A stretch of DNA of 64,000 nt from Variovorax paradoxus EPS. Its GTDB lineage: Bacteria; Pseudomonadota; Gammaproteobacteria; Burkholderiales; Burkholderiaceae_C. Location of the stretch: positions 5,952,001 to 6,016,000 of the forward strand of contig NC_014931.1 in the NCBI RefSeq assembly GCF_000184745.1, read 5' to 3'. Positions 17,777 through 24,953 of the stretch are shown piece after piece. The notes beneath the pieces are model-generated. The model was given only the letters and a program-made list of their open reading frames with translations, was not told the origin of the DNA and did not search any database. The position numbers were made by a program, and so were the translations under genes. Numbering within the stretch: the stretch's first letter is position 1; each line of letters begins with the position of its first letter.

Positions 17777-18421
17777 ATGAGCGCAGACCCGCACTACCAG
17801 GCCACAGAAGAAGCCCATACCGGCCCCATCAAGAACCCGAAGCAACTGCTGCTCGCGGTATTTTTCTCCTTCATTGCACCGATCCTGATCATCGTGGGAC
17901 TTGTCTCCTACGTGGTCTCGGGCACCAAGCCCGCCGGCACCGCGGAGGGCGACAACATGGCGCTCTACGGCGTGTCGAAGGAATCGCGCGACAAGGAAGT
18001 GGCCGAGCGCCTCAAGAAGGTCGGCGCCATCGAGATCCGCGATGCCAACCGCCCGCTCACCGCTGGCGAGGCCGTGTTCAAGGCCCAATGCGTGGCCTGC
18101 CACGGCGCACCGGGCATCCCCGGCGCTCCTCACCTGAACGACGCTGCAGCCTGGGGCCCCCGCATCGGCCAGGGCTATGCAACGCTGCTGGAACATGCGC
18201 TCAAGGGCAAGGGCGCGATGCCTCCCCAGGGCGGCGGCGACTTCGAAGACCTCGAAATCGGCCGTGCGGTGGTCTACATGGCCAATGCTGGCGGCGCCAA
18301 GTTCCCGGTGCCCGAGCGCCCGGCGGCCGCGGCGCCTGCACAAGGTGCTTCGGGTGCGGCGCCTGCCGCGTCGGCACCTGCAGCCGCAGCTTCGACGGCT
18401 GCAGCAGCACCGGCCAAGTAA
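17777..18421 (+). CDS. Membrane-anchored c5-type cytochrome c
   Basis: A 214-residue electron carrier. One N-terminal membrane helix (residues about 23-48, LLLAVFFSFIAPILIIVGLV region) anchors a periplasmic heme domain with CVACH at 105-109 and a likely Met ligand in GKGAMPPQGG. The C-terminus is an Ala/Pro/Ser-rich tail of about 40 residues. It probably shuttles electrons to a terminal oxidase; the partner is not in the window. It has its own -10 box and a strong terminator, so it is monocistronic. Confidence 0.9.
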   Translation: MSADPHYQATEEAHTGPIKNPKQLLLAVFFSFIAPILIIVGLVSYVVSGTKPAGTAEGDNMALYGVSKESRDKEVAERLKKVGAIEIRDANRPLTAGEAVFKAQCVACHGAPGIPGAPHLNDAAAWGPRIGQGYATLLEHALKGKGAMPPQGGGDFEDLEIGRAVVYMANAGGAKFPVPERPAAAAPAQGASGAAPAASAPAAAASTAAAAPAK

Positions 18422-18440
18422 TCGCCTTTGCTCCAAAGAA

Positions 18441-18463
18441 AAAGCCGGCTCGATGCCGGCTTT
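18441..18463. terminator. Bidirectional rho-independent terminator
   Basis: A perfect 9-bp stem AAAGCCGGC / GCCGGCTTT with a 5-base loop. T-runs follow on both strands. It separates the cytochrome gene from the convergent DUF protein gene. Confidence 0.92.
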
Positions 18464-18487
18464 TTTGTGGGCGATTGGCGCCCTGGA

Positions 18488-19051
18488 CTACTGTTTTGAT
18501 AGCGCCGCAGCGGCTCCGGCATGGCGCTGCGCCGGGCTCATGACGTGGCCGAAGCGCTGCGCCAGTTCACTGGCCTGCACCGTCTCGGGCGTCCACAGGC
18601 CTTGCTCAATGGCTTCGGCCGCGATCCCCACGTCCTGCGTGTGCACCAGCCCGAGCCCGATCGGCGCGACCAGATAGAGCCGCCCGGCCTCGTCGAGCAG
18701 GCAGCCCGAGACGTCGACCGCCTGCCCGGTATGGGCAGTGACGGTGAATTTGCCGCCGCCCTCCTCCGCCACGCGCCACACCAGCGGTGCAGCCTCCAGT
18801 TCGACATACACACGCTGCGGCCCGTTCTGGAAGAACCACTGCCCTTCGTCGTCGTGCTCGTAGTTGCGATGGATGAAGTCGATCAGCTTGTCGTGCCGCA
18901 GCATCGAGCCCTTGGCCTGCACGAACGGCCCCTCGGCTTGCGTGCGGTCGTCGCGCATGTACCAGTTGCCGCGCGCATCGAGGCCCAGCCAACCGTAGCA
19001 GTGCGGCACGTTGGGCCATTTGGCGAGCGCTTGCTTGACGATGTCGTCCAT
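18488..19051 (-). CDS. Conserved DUF protein of about 187 residues, unknown function
   Basis: A soluble-looking 187-residue protein with no signal peptide. Distinctive segments are NVPHCYGWLGLDARGNWYMRDD at the N-terminus (Cys, Tyr and Trp conserved-looking), NYEHDDEGQWFFQNGPQRVYVELE mid-protein and VSGCLLDEAGRLYLV. I believe this is a Burkholderiales DUF family but will not give a number. The start has AGGAG nine bases ahead. It lies 19 bases downstream of the YheT-type hydrolase gene on the same strand, suggesting co-transcription. Confidence 0.8.
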   Translation of the reverse strand: MDDIVKQALAKWPNVPHCYGWLGLDARGNWYMRDDRTQAEGPFVQAKGSMLRHDKLIDFIHRNYEHDDEGQWFFQNGPQRVYVELEAAPLVWRVAEEGGGKFTVTAHTGQAVDVSGCLLDEAGRLYLVAPIGLGLVHTQDVGIAAEAIEQGLWTPETVQASELAQRFGHVMSPAQRHAGAAAALSKQ

Positions 19052-19070
19052 GAATTCATTCTCCTGCCGG

Positions 19071-20123
19071 TTACGGCGTGGAAGCGTCAGCCAAAACGCC
19101 GCCGTGCAGTTGCAGCCAGCTGCCCACACGCTCCGGCATCCCCCGCACATGCCCAGGCGGCAGCCCCAGCGGAAAGCCGACGTGCCCGCCATGCGCCGGC
19201 TGCCACAGCGTCACATGCCGTCCGACCTCGCCCGGCCCCGGCAGGCTGCGCGCCGGAATGAACGGATCGTTGAGCGCGTTCACCACCAGCGTCGGCACGC
19301 GGATCTGGCCCAGGTGCGGCTTGGACGAACCCCGCGCCCAGTAGTCGTCGGTGTTGCGAAAGCCGTGCAGCGGCGCGGTGAACACGTCGTCGAAGGTGTA
19401 GAGGTCGCGCGCGGCCAGCAGCCGGTCGCGGTCGAACAGGCCCGGGAACTGCGCGAGCTTGGCCATCGCCTTGGGTTTCATGGTCGCGAGGAACATGCGC
19501 GTGTAGACCAGCTTGTTGAAGCCGCGGCCGATCGCCTCGCCGCCTGCAGCGAGGTCGAGCGGCGCGCAGACCGAAGCCACCGCGCTGACCGATTCACGCG
19601 CCGTGTCGCCCGCCTCGCAGGCCCAGCGCAGCAGCGCATTGCCGCCGAGCGAGACACCCGCGGCCAGCACCGGACCGCCGCCGCGCAAACGGTGCTGGTC
19701 GCGCATGCGCTTCAAGATCCAGCCGATCTCTTCGTAGTCACCGGAGTGATAAGCGCGCGGCGCGAGATTCAGCTCGCCGCTGCAGCCCCGGAAATGCGGC
19801 ACCGCGAATGCCATGCCGTGATCGGCCGCGAATGCCGCGAAGGCCTCCGCATAGTGGCTGCGCGACGAGCCCTCCAGCCCGTGGAACAGCACCAGCAGCG
19901 GCCGCGGACCCGGCAACGGCGCATCGATGAAATCGACGTCGATGAAGTCCCCGTCAGGTGCGCTCCAGCGCTCGCGGCGGTACACGGGCGCCGTGCCGTC
20001 GAAGCGGCGTGCATAGAGCGCGGCCCAGATGGTCTGCAGATTGCCGCCGGGCAGCCAGCGCGGCGCCACGTAGTCCATCGACGATCGAAGCGTGGAAGAA
20101 GAAAAGGAATCGGCGGAAGACAT
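19071..20123 (-). CDS. YheT family alpha/beta hydrolase
   Basis: A 350-residue serine hydrolase of the YheT/ABHD1-3 group. The family N-terminus WLPGGNLQTIWAAL is present. The oxyanion region is LVLFHGLEGSSRSHY, the nucleophile elbow is GVSLGGN, and the likely acid and histidine lie in NALNDPF and PAHGGHVGF. The natural substrate is unknown. The ATG overlaps the stop of the NTF2-like gene (TGATG), showing translational coupling. Confidence 0.88.
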   Translation of the reverse strand: MSSADSFSSSTLRSSMDYVAPRWLPGGNLQTIWAALYARRFDGTAPVYRRERWSAPDGDFIDVDFIDAPLPGPRPLLVLFHGLEGSSRSHYAEAFAAFAADHGMAFAVPHFRGCSGELNLAPRAYHSGDYEEIGWILKRMRDQHRLRGGGPVLAAGVSLGGNALLRWACEAGDTARESVSAVASVCAPLDLAAGGEAIGRGFNKLVYTRMFLATMKPKAMAKLAQFPGLFDRDRLLAARDLYTFDDVFTAPLHGFRNTDDYWARGSSKPHLGQIRVPTLVVNALNDPFIPARSLPGPGEVGRHVTLWQPAHGGHVGFPLGLPPGHVRGMPERVGSWLQLHGGVLADASTP

Positions 20124-20575
20124 CAATGCAGGGTCTGGGGCGGATCGTTCGCGTCGTCGGGCTCCCGCGCGCTGCCCGGGCTCGCATGGTGGGCCACCAT
20201 GCGCCAGCCTTGCGCGGTCTTGTGATAGACGTTGGTGGCCAGCACGAACGCATGGCGCGGACCTTCGGCGGTGAGCACCTCGATGCGCTCGAGCACGTTG
20301 TGCACCGCGCTCGCGAGCGACTCGATCTTGCGCACCCGCGCCGGCATGGCGTGGATCGCGCCGTTGCCGAACATCTGTTCGAAAGCCGCGCGGATCGCCA
20401 CGGCGCCCACCAGCCGCGGGCCGCCGGGGTGCACGCAGAACACCTCGTCCTCGTCGGCCCAGCAGGCCATCAGCGCGTCGATGTCGCCGCGCTGCAGCGC
20501 TTCGTAGAAAGCCGCTTCGACGTCATCGGCGGTGCCGCCGATGGCCGCGGCGGTGCGGTGTGGGGTCTTGGGCAT
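20123..20575 (-). CDS. NTF2-like / SnoaL-like domain protein
   Basis: A 150-residue cone-shaped NTF2-fold protein. It starts near DVEAAFYEALQRGDIDALMACWADEDEVFCVHPGG and ends the fold with ATNVYHKTAQGWRMVAHHASP, both typical of the YybH/SnoaL_3-type families. No catalytic assignment is possible. The gene is translationally coupled to the hydrolase after it and follows the NAD(P)-binding protein gene by 46 bases, so the three likely form one operon. The start lacks a strong ribosome site; the frame is open further upstream. Confidence 0.85.
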   Translation of the reverse strand: MPKTPHRTAAAIGGTADDVEAAFYEALQRGDIDALMACWADEDEVFCVHPGGPRLVGAVAIRAAFEQMFGNGAIHAMPARVRKIESLASAVHNVLERIEVLTAEGPRHAFVLATNVYHKTAQGWRMVAHHASPGSAREPDDANDPPQTLH

Positions 20576-20621
20576 GGCAGTGAATGACGGGAGAGGAACG
20601 CCGGATTTTGCCCTGCCCGAT

Positions 20622-21416
20622 TCACGGCAATGTGGCAGTGATGTCTTTTTCCGCCAGCCCCAGCCAGCGCTCGGCCACCGCCTGCATCTGCTGGCCCTGC
20701 GAGGCCTCCCACACCATCTCGGGCGCGGCCACGTGCACGCCCGGCGGCGCGATGCGCAGCGAAACATCGACCAGCTCGGCCACCTTGGAGGCGCGCACCG
20801 GCTGCTCGCTGCTCGGCACCATCAAGCGCACGATCGACAGCATCCAGGCGGCGAGCCGCTCGGCGGGATTGGCGAACTTCGCGTTCAGCGGCTTGCGCGC
20901 CGAACGCACGAGGATCACGCGATCGAAGCCATTGGCGACGACGGCCTGTTCGTCCAGGCTCGCGAGGCCGCGCTTGAGCGCCTCGGGCAGCCTGCCCTGG
21001 TCGTGCGGCTGCACGATGGCCAGGGTCCGCACGCCGCTCGCGCGCAGCCAGCGCGACAGTTCGGGCAGATCGGCGGGCTGCGGCACCCACAGCGCACGCT
21101 CGCGATCGTGGTACAGCCGCGGCGAGTCGAAGGCGATGACCGCGGTGTCAGCCGAGGTCAGCGGCCATTGCGAAATCGGCAGGTCTGGACTCAGATAGGT
21201 TTCGACGCCGCGCAGCCCGTCGCGGATCGGTTCGCGTGCCAGCACGCGGGCATGGGCATACCGATGGCTGCCCGCCAGCCGCCTCAGCAACTCCTGCCCC
21301 AGTGCGCCCGTTGCCCCCGCAATCAGCAGGGTTCCGGTGGCCGACGCCGCCGCAGGGCGCACGGCACGGTTCGCGGCCTGCAGCGCCTGGAGAGGGTCTA
21401 TGGAATCGGGGGGCAT
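20622..21416 (-). CDS. NAD(P)-binding Rossmann-fold protein (atypical SDR, NmrA/epimerase-like)
   Basis: A 264-residue protein with the extended-SDR nucleotide loop LLIAGATGALGQELLRRL near residue 30. The YxxxK catalytic pair of classical SDRs is not evident; the matching region reads SARKPLNAKFANPAERLAAW. It therefore looks like an atypical SDR (YwnB/HTATIP2-like) that may sense or use NAD(P). It is first in an apparent operon with the NTF2-like and YheT-like genes, and divergent from lemA. Confidence 0.8.
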   Translation of the reverse strand: MPPDSIDPLQALQAANRAVRPAAASATGTLLIAGATGALGQELLRRLAGSHRYAHARVLAREPIRDGLRGVETYLSPDLPISQWPLTSADTAVIAFDSPRLYHDRERALWVPQPADLPELSRWLRASGVRTLAIVQPHDQGRLPEALKRGLASLDEQAVVANGFDRVILVRSARKPLNAKFANPAERLAAWMLSIVRLMVPSSEQPVRASKVAELVDVSLRIAPPGVHVAAPEMVWEASQGQQMQAVAERWLGLAEKDITATLP

Positions 21417-21463
21417 GGAGGCACCTATGCTACCTTCCGCTTCTTCTCGCGGAGGTAATGCAA

Positions 21464-22063
21464 ATGATGATGAAGCGCTGGTTCCTGATCCTCGCCGCGG
21501 CCGTTTCCCTGAGCGGATGCGGCTACAACGATTTCCAATCCCTCGACGAGGCCAGCAAGTCGGCCTGGAGCGAGGTGCTCAACCAGTACCAGCGGCGCGC
21601 CGACCTCGTGCCCAACATCGTCGCCACCGTCAAGGGCGAGGCCAGCTTCGAGCAGGACACGCTCACCAAGGTGATCGAGGCACGCGCCAAGGCCACCTCG
21701 ATCCAGGTGACGCCCGAGACGCTCAACAACCCCGAGGCCTTCAACAAGTTCCAGCAGGCGCAGGGCGAGCTCTCCTCGGCGCTGTCGCGGCTGATGGTGG
21801 TGTCGGAGCGCTATCCCGAGCTCAAGGCCAACCAGGCGTTCCGCGACCTGCGCGTGACGCTCGAAGGCACCGAGAACCGCATCACCGTGGCGCGCAACCG
21901 CTACATCGAGAGCGTGCAGGAGTACAACGTGCTCGCGCGCAGCTTCCCCACCAACATCACCGCCAAGATCTTCAGCTACGCGCCGAAGCCCAACTTCTCG
22001 GTGCAGAACGAAGCGCAGATCTCGACACCACCCACGGTCGACTTCAGCGCCCCGAAAAAATAG
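21464..22063 (+). CDS. lemA: LemA family protein
   Basis: A 199-residue lipoprotein-like LemA protein. The N-terminal signal has LSGC near residue 18. The helical bundle holds the family hallmarks NQYQRRADLVPNIVATVKG, QGELSSALSRLMVVSERYPELKAN and RNRYIESVQEYN. GGAGG eight bases ahead picks the ATG that gives MMMKRWF over a closer ATG two codons earlier. LemA proteins with TPM-domain partners are a conserved pair of unclear envelope function, and both partners follow here. Confidence 0.92.
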   Translation: MMMKRWFLILAAAVSLSGCGYNDFQSLDEASKSAWSEVLNQYQRRADLVPNIVATVKGEASFEQDTLTKVIEARAKATSIQVTPETLNNPEAFNKFQQAQGELSSALSRLMVVSERYPELKANQAFRDLRVTLEGTENRITVARNRYIESVQEYNVLARSFPTNITAKIFSYAPKPNFSVQNEAQISTPPTVDFSAPKK

Positions 22064-22153
22064 GCGCTCCCCCCAGTCTTCGTGCACTTCGTGTCACTTC
22101 GCCAACCCCCTCGCCGGGGGCAACACCAGCGGCCCGGCAAAGCCGGTTCCGCG

Positions 22154-23077
22154 GTGTTCCTGGAATGGTTCGCGCGCCTGAGGAGGCCGCTGTGGGTGGT
22201 CATCATGCTGATGACGCTGAGCATGGCTGGCGCCTTCGCGCAAGGCCTGCTGCCCGTGCCCGCGCTCACCGCGCGCGTCATCGACCAGACCGGCACGCTC
22301 GACGCCGCGCAGCGCTCGGGCCTCGAAACCAAGCTCGCCGCCTTCGAGCAGCGCAAAGGCTCGCAGATCGTGGTGCTGATGGTGCCGACCACGCAGCCCG
22401 AGGACATCGCCAGCTACGCGCAGCGCGTCGGCGACGCCTGGAAGATCGGCCGCAAGGACGTGGGCGACGGCCTCCTGGTGATCGTCGCCAAGGACGATCG
22501 CAAGATGCGCATCGCCACCGCCAAGGCGCTCGAAGGCGCGGTGCCCGACCTCGCGGCGGTTCGGATCATCGACGAGGAGATGAAGCCGCGCTTTCGCAAC
22601 AACGACTTCGCGGGCGGACTGAATGCGGCGGTGGACCGGATCATCGGACTGGTCGATGGCGAGCCGCTGCCGGAGCCTTCGCGCAGCAACAGCGGCAGCA
22701 ACGGTTCAGGCGGCGACTTCGACTGGGAGAACCTCGCGATCTTCCTGTTCGTCGGCGTCTTCGTCGGCGCGCCGATCGTGCGCGCCATCCTCGGCAAGAC
22801 GCTGGGTTCGGTCGCCATGGGCGGCGGCATCGGCGTGGTCGCGTTCTTTCTCACGACCAGCATGGTCATCGCGGTGATTGCCGGAATGATCGCGCTCATG
22901 GTCTCGCTGTTCGCGGGCCTCGCCGGGTTCGGTGGTGGTCGCGGTGGCAGCGGCGGTGGTGGCTGGAGCAGCGGCGGGGGCGGCGGATGGGGTGGTGGCG
23001 GCGGAGGCGGGGGCGGTGGCTTCAGTTCCGGCGGCGGTGGCAATTTCGGCGGCGGCGGCGCTTCGGGAGACTGGTGA
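22154..23077 (+). CDS. TPM-domain protein with glycine-rich C-terminus (YgcG family)
   Basis: After a signal segment ending AGAFAQ, the TPM domain runs LTARVIDQTGTLDAAQRSGL to about RNNDFAGGLNAAVDRI. Two membrane helices follow (AIFLFVGVFVGAPIV and VVAFFLTTSMVIAVIAGMIAL regions). The last 50 residues are nearly pure Gly with Ser/Trp. The fold is thought to be a membrane-linked phosphatase-like or repair factor. The start is uncertain: the frame is open from 22082, and I chose a GTG that keeps a basic segment before the hydrophobic core. A GTG 42 bases later has AGGAGG ahead. Confidence 0.85.
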   Translation: MFLEWFARLRRPLWVVIMLMTLSMAGAFAQGLLPVPALTARVIDQTGTLDAAQRSGLETKLAAFEQRKGSQIVVLMVPTTQPEDIASYAQRVGDAWKIGRKDVGDGLLVIVAKDDRKMRIATAKALEGAVPDLAAVRIIDEEMKPRFRNNDFAGGLNAAVDRIIGLVDGEPLPEPSRSNSGSNGSGGDFDWENLAIFLFVGVFVGAPIVRAILGKTLGSVAMGGGIGVVAFFLTTSMVIAVIAGMIALMVSLFAGLAGFGGGRGGSGGGGWSSGGGGGWGGGGGGGGGGFSSGGGGNFGGGGASGDW

Positions 23078-23079
23078 AC

Positions 23080-23616
23080 ATGGCAACGGCAACTGCAGAA
23101 CCGGCGCTCTTCTCGAAGCTGGGCCGCATCTGGCGCCATCGGTGGACCGACGAAGCCGCGGTGCGCCGCGTGCTGCCGGCCGACGTGCTGCAGCGCCTGG
23201 CGGCACGCGTGGCCGCGAGCGAGCGGCGCCACAGCGGCGAGGTCCGCATCTGCGTCGAGGCGGGCCTGCCGATGTCGTACCTCTGGCGCCATGCGCCGCC
23301 CAGAGAGCGCGCCGTCACGCTGTTCGGCAAGCTGCGCGTGTGGGACACCGAGCACAACAACGGCGTGCTCATCTACCTGCTGCTGGCCGAGCACGCGATC
23401 GAGATCGTGGCCGACCGCGGCATCGACTCGCGCGTGGACGATGCCGAGTGGGCTGCGATGGCGCAGCGCATGGGCGCAGCGTTTCGTGAGGGTCGCTTCG
23501 AGGACGGGCTCACGCAGGCGCTGGAGGAAATGTCGGCGTTGCTGGTGGCGCACTTTCCGTTGGCCGAGGACGAGGCCGATACCAACGAATTGCCGGACGA
23601 GCCGGTCGTGCTCTGA
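23080..23616 (+). CDS. Second TPM-domain protein (YgcG-like, short form)
   Basis: A 178-residue protein, soluble by appearance, with a single TPM domain. It has WTDEAAVRRVLPADVLQRLAARVAASE at the start, HSGEVRICVEAGLP and TEHNNGVLIYLLLAEHAIEIVADRGI in the core, and FREGRFEDGLTQALEEMSALL near the end. It lacks the signal, membrane helices and Gly-tail of its neighbour. The ATG lies two bases after the previous stop. lemA and both TPM genes form one operon. Confidence 0.88.
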   Translation: MATATAEPALFSKLGRIWRHRWTDEAAVRRVLPADVLQRLAARVAASERRHSGEVRICVEAGLPMSYLWRHAPPRERAVTLFGKLRVWDTEHNNGVLIYLLLAEHAIEIVADRGIDSRVDDAEWAAMAQRMGAAFREGRFEDGLTQALEEMSALLVAHFPLAEDEADTNELPDEPVVL

Positions 23617-23626
23617 ATTTTTCTTT

Positions 23627-23727
23627 CTCCCTCCCCTTCCGGGGGAGGGCCGGGGTGGGGGCAAGCGGCGTATCCATCGGGCGCTCTGCCTGCCCCCATC
23701 CCAACCTTCCCCCGGAAGGGCAAGGAG
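23627..23727. repeat. Palindromic intergenic repeat, copy 1
   Basis: About 100 bases with two inverted arms. The left arm contains TTCCGGGGGAGGG then GGGGTGGGGGCA; the right arm reads TGCCCCCATCCCAACC then TTCCCCCGGAA. The arms match through about 28 bases with a few substitutions and enclose a variable 30-40-base centre. Two close relatives lie at 27566 and 29365. The copy sits between the second TPM gene and the end of the MPE nuclease gene. Confidence 0.85.
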
Positions 23728-23736
23728 CCAGATCCT

Positions 23737-24420
23737 TCAATCCGATGGCGGCAGTGCCCACACGGTCTCACCGCCCACTGCGTAGAAGCGCCGCTCCGGC
23801 GCGGTCTCCATCAACCACCCGCCCGTGAACTCGCCGAAGGCCGGCAGCACGACCTGCCGCGCATCGCTCACGAAACAGGGCAGCCGCACGCTGTCGCGCC
23901 CCCGTCCGTAGAGCCTGCACGCCGGATGCAGGTGTCCCGCGAGCACGAAGTGCGTGGCGTGCGATTGCGGATGGTGGCAGCAGGCGAAGGGACCGAGCAG
24001 GAACGGCTCGTCGACCACCTCGATGCCGAGCGCCGCCGGCGGATCGCCCGCCCGGCTGTCGTGGTTGCCGCGCACCAGCGTCATGGCAATGCCTGCGTGC
24101 GCGGCGCGCCAGGCTTCGAGCGCGGCCAGCACCTGCGGCGTGCGGGCCTGTGCCGCGTGCAGGAAATCGCCGAGAAAGACGATGTGCCCGGGCGCATGCG
24201 CGGCGATCAGGTCATCGACCCGCGCGAGGTTCTCCTGCGTGGTGCCGCCCGGCACCGGCTGCCCCAGCGCGCGATAGGTCGCCGCCTTGCCGATGTGCAG
24301 ATCGGCGATGAACAGCACGCGTCCGCCGGGCCACCAGAGCGCACGTTCGGGCAGCAGGTGCAGCAGCTCGCCGGCCCATTGGACAGCGAGCGTAGAGGCG
24401 GTAAGGTGCGAAGAAGTCAC
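23737..24420 (-). CDS. pdeM: Ligase-associated DNA endonuclease (metallophosphoesterase MPE/PdeM)
   Basis: A 227-residue metallophosphoesterase. Metal motifs in order: FIADLHIGKA, FLGDFLHA, LVRGNHD, and a histidine-rich HHPQSH ... AGHLHP. The leading GELLHLLPERALWWPGG is typical of the ligase-associated subfamily. In Pseudomonas putida the homologue is a manganese-dependent single-strand DNA endonuclease in a four-gene repair cluster. The GTG start is chosen to match the family N-terminus; a TTG 48 bases upstream is possible. It is divergent from trxC, while helicase, ligase and exonuclease lie on the other side of trxC on the same strand. Confidence 0.9.
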   Translation of the reverse strand: MTSSHLTASTLAVQWAGELLHLLPERALWWPGGRVLFIADLHIGKAATYRALGQPVPGGTTQENLARVDDLIAAHAPGHIVFLGDFLHAAQARTPQVLAALEAWRAAHAGIAMTLVRGNHDSRAGDPPAALGIEVVDEPFLLGPFACCHHPQSHATHFVLAGHLHPACRLYGRGRDSVRLPCFVSDARQVVLPAFGEFTGGWLMETAPERRFYAVGGETVWALPPSD

Positions 24421-24497
24421 GGCCAAGGAGTGTCGCAAAAGACGCGCGAACCGGCCGCCACCTTGCAATTCAACCGGACGAGCCCCAGTTTTTCCTC

Positions 24498-24944
24498 ATG
24501 ACCGAATCGCCCCCGAAGCTCATCGTCTGCCCGCACTGCCACACGACCAACCGCGTGCGCGCGGAGCAACTGGGCAGCGCACCCGACTGCGGCAGTTGCC
24601 ACAAGGCGCTGTTCACCGGCCACTCCACCGCGCTCCCGGACGCGGCCACCTTCGACCGCCACATCGCACGCAACGAGATCCCTGTGCTGGTCGACTTCTG
24701 GGCGCCGTGGTGCGGCCCCTGCCGCCAGATGGCGCCGGGCTACGAACAGGCCGCGGCCCAGCTCGAACCGCACGTGCGCCTGGCCAAGGTCGACACCGAG
24801 GCCGTGCCCGCGCTCGGCGCTCGCTTCAACATCCGCAGCATCCCGACGCTGGCGTTGTTCCGCGGCGGCCGCGAAGTGGCACGGCAGGCCGGCGCGATGG
24901 GCGCGGCGGACATCGTGCGGTGGGTCAAGGCGCACGGCGGCTGA
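24498..24944 (+). CDS. trxC: Thioredoxin 2 (TrxC)
   Basis: A 148-residue cytoplasmic disulfide reductase with a zinc-binding N-terminus, CPHC at about 11-14 and CGSC at 31-34, followed by a thioredoxin domain with the active site WCGPC and the cis-proline loop IRSIPTLALF. This zinc-ribbon form is TrxC, which in other bacteria is induced by oxidative stress (OxyR). It lies divergently inside the ligase-associated repair cluster, between the MPE gene and the helicase gene, convergent with the latter 9 bases apart. Confidence 0.95.
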   Translation: MTESPPKLIVCPHCHTTNRVRAEQLGSAPDCGSCHKALFTGHSTALPDAATFDRHIARNEIPVLVDFWAPWCGPCRQMAPGYEQAAAQLEPHVRLAKVDTEAVPALGARFNIRSIPTLALFRGGREVARQAGAMGAADIVRWVKAHGG

Positions 24945-24953
24945 TCGATCGGC

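Noticed and set aside
22930..23070. A GGT/GGC-rich tract that looks like a repeat array
   Set aside because: It encodes the glycine-rich tail of the TPM protein. There are no regular spacers, so it is not CRISPR or a tandem satellite.
21337..23616. A 759-codon frame running through lemA and the first TPM gene
   Set aside because: Only its last 178 codons are real (the second TPM protein). The rest is out-of-frame reading of the two genes before it.
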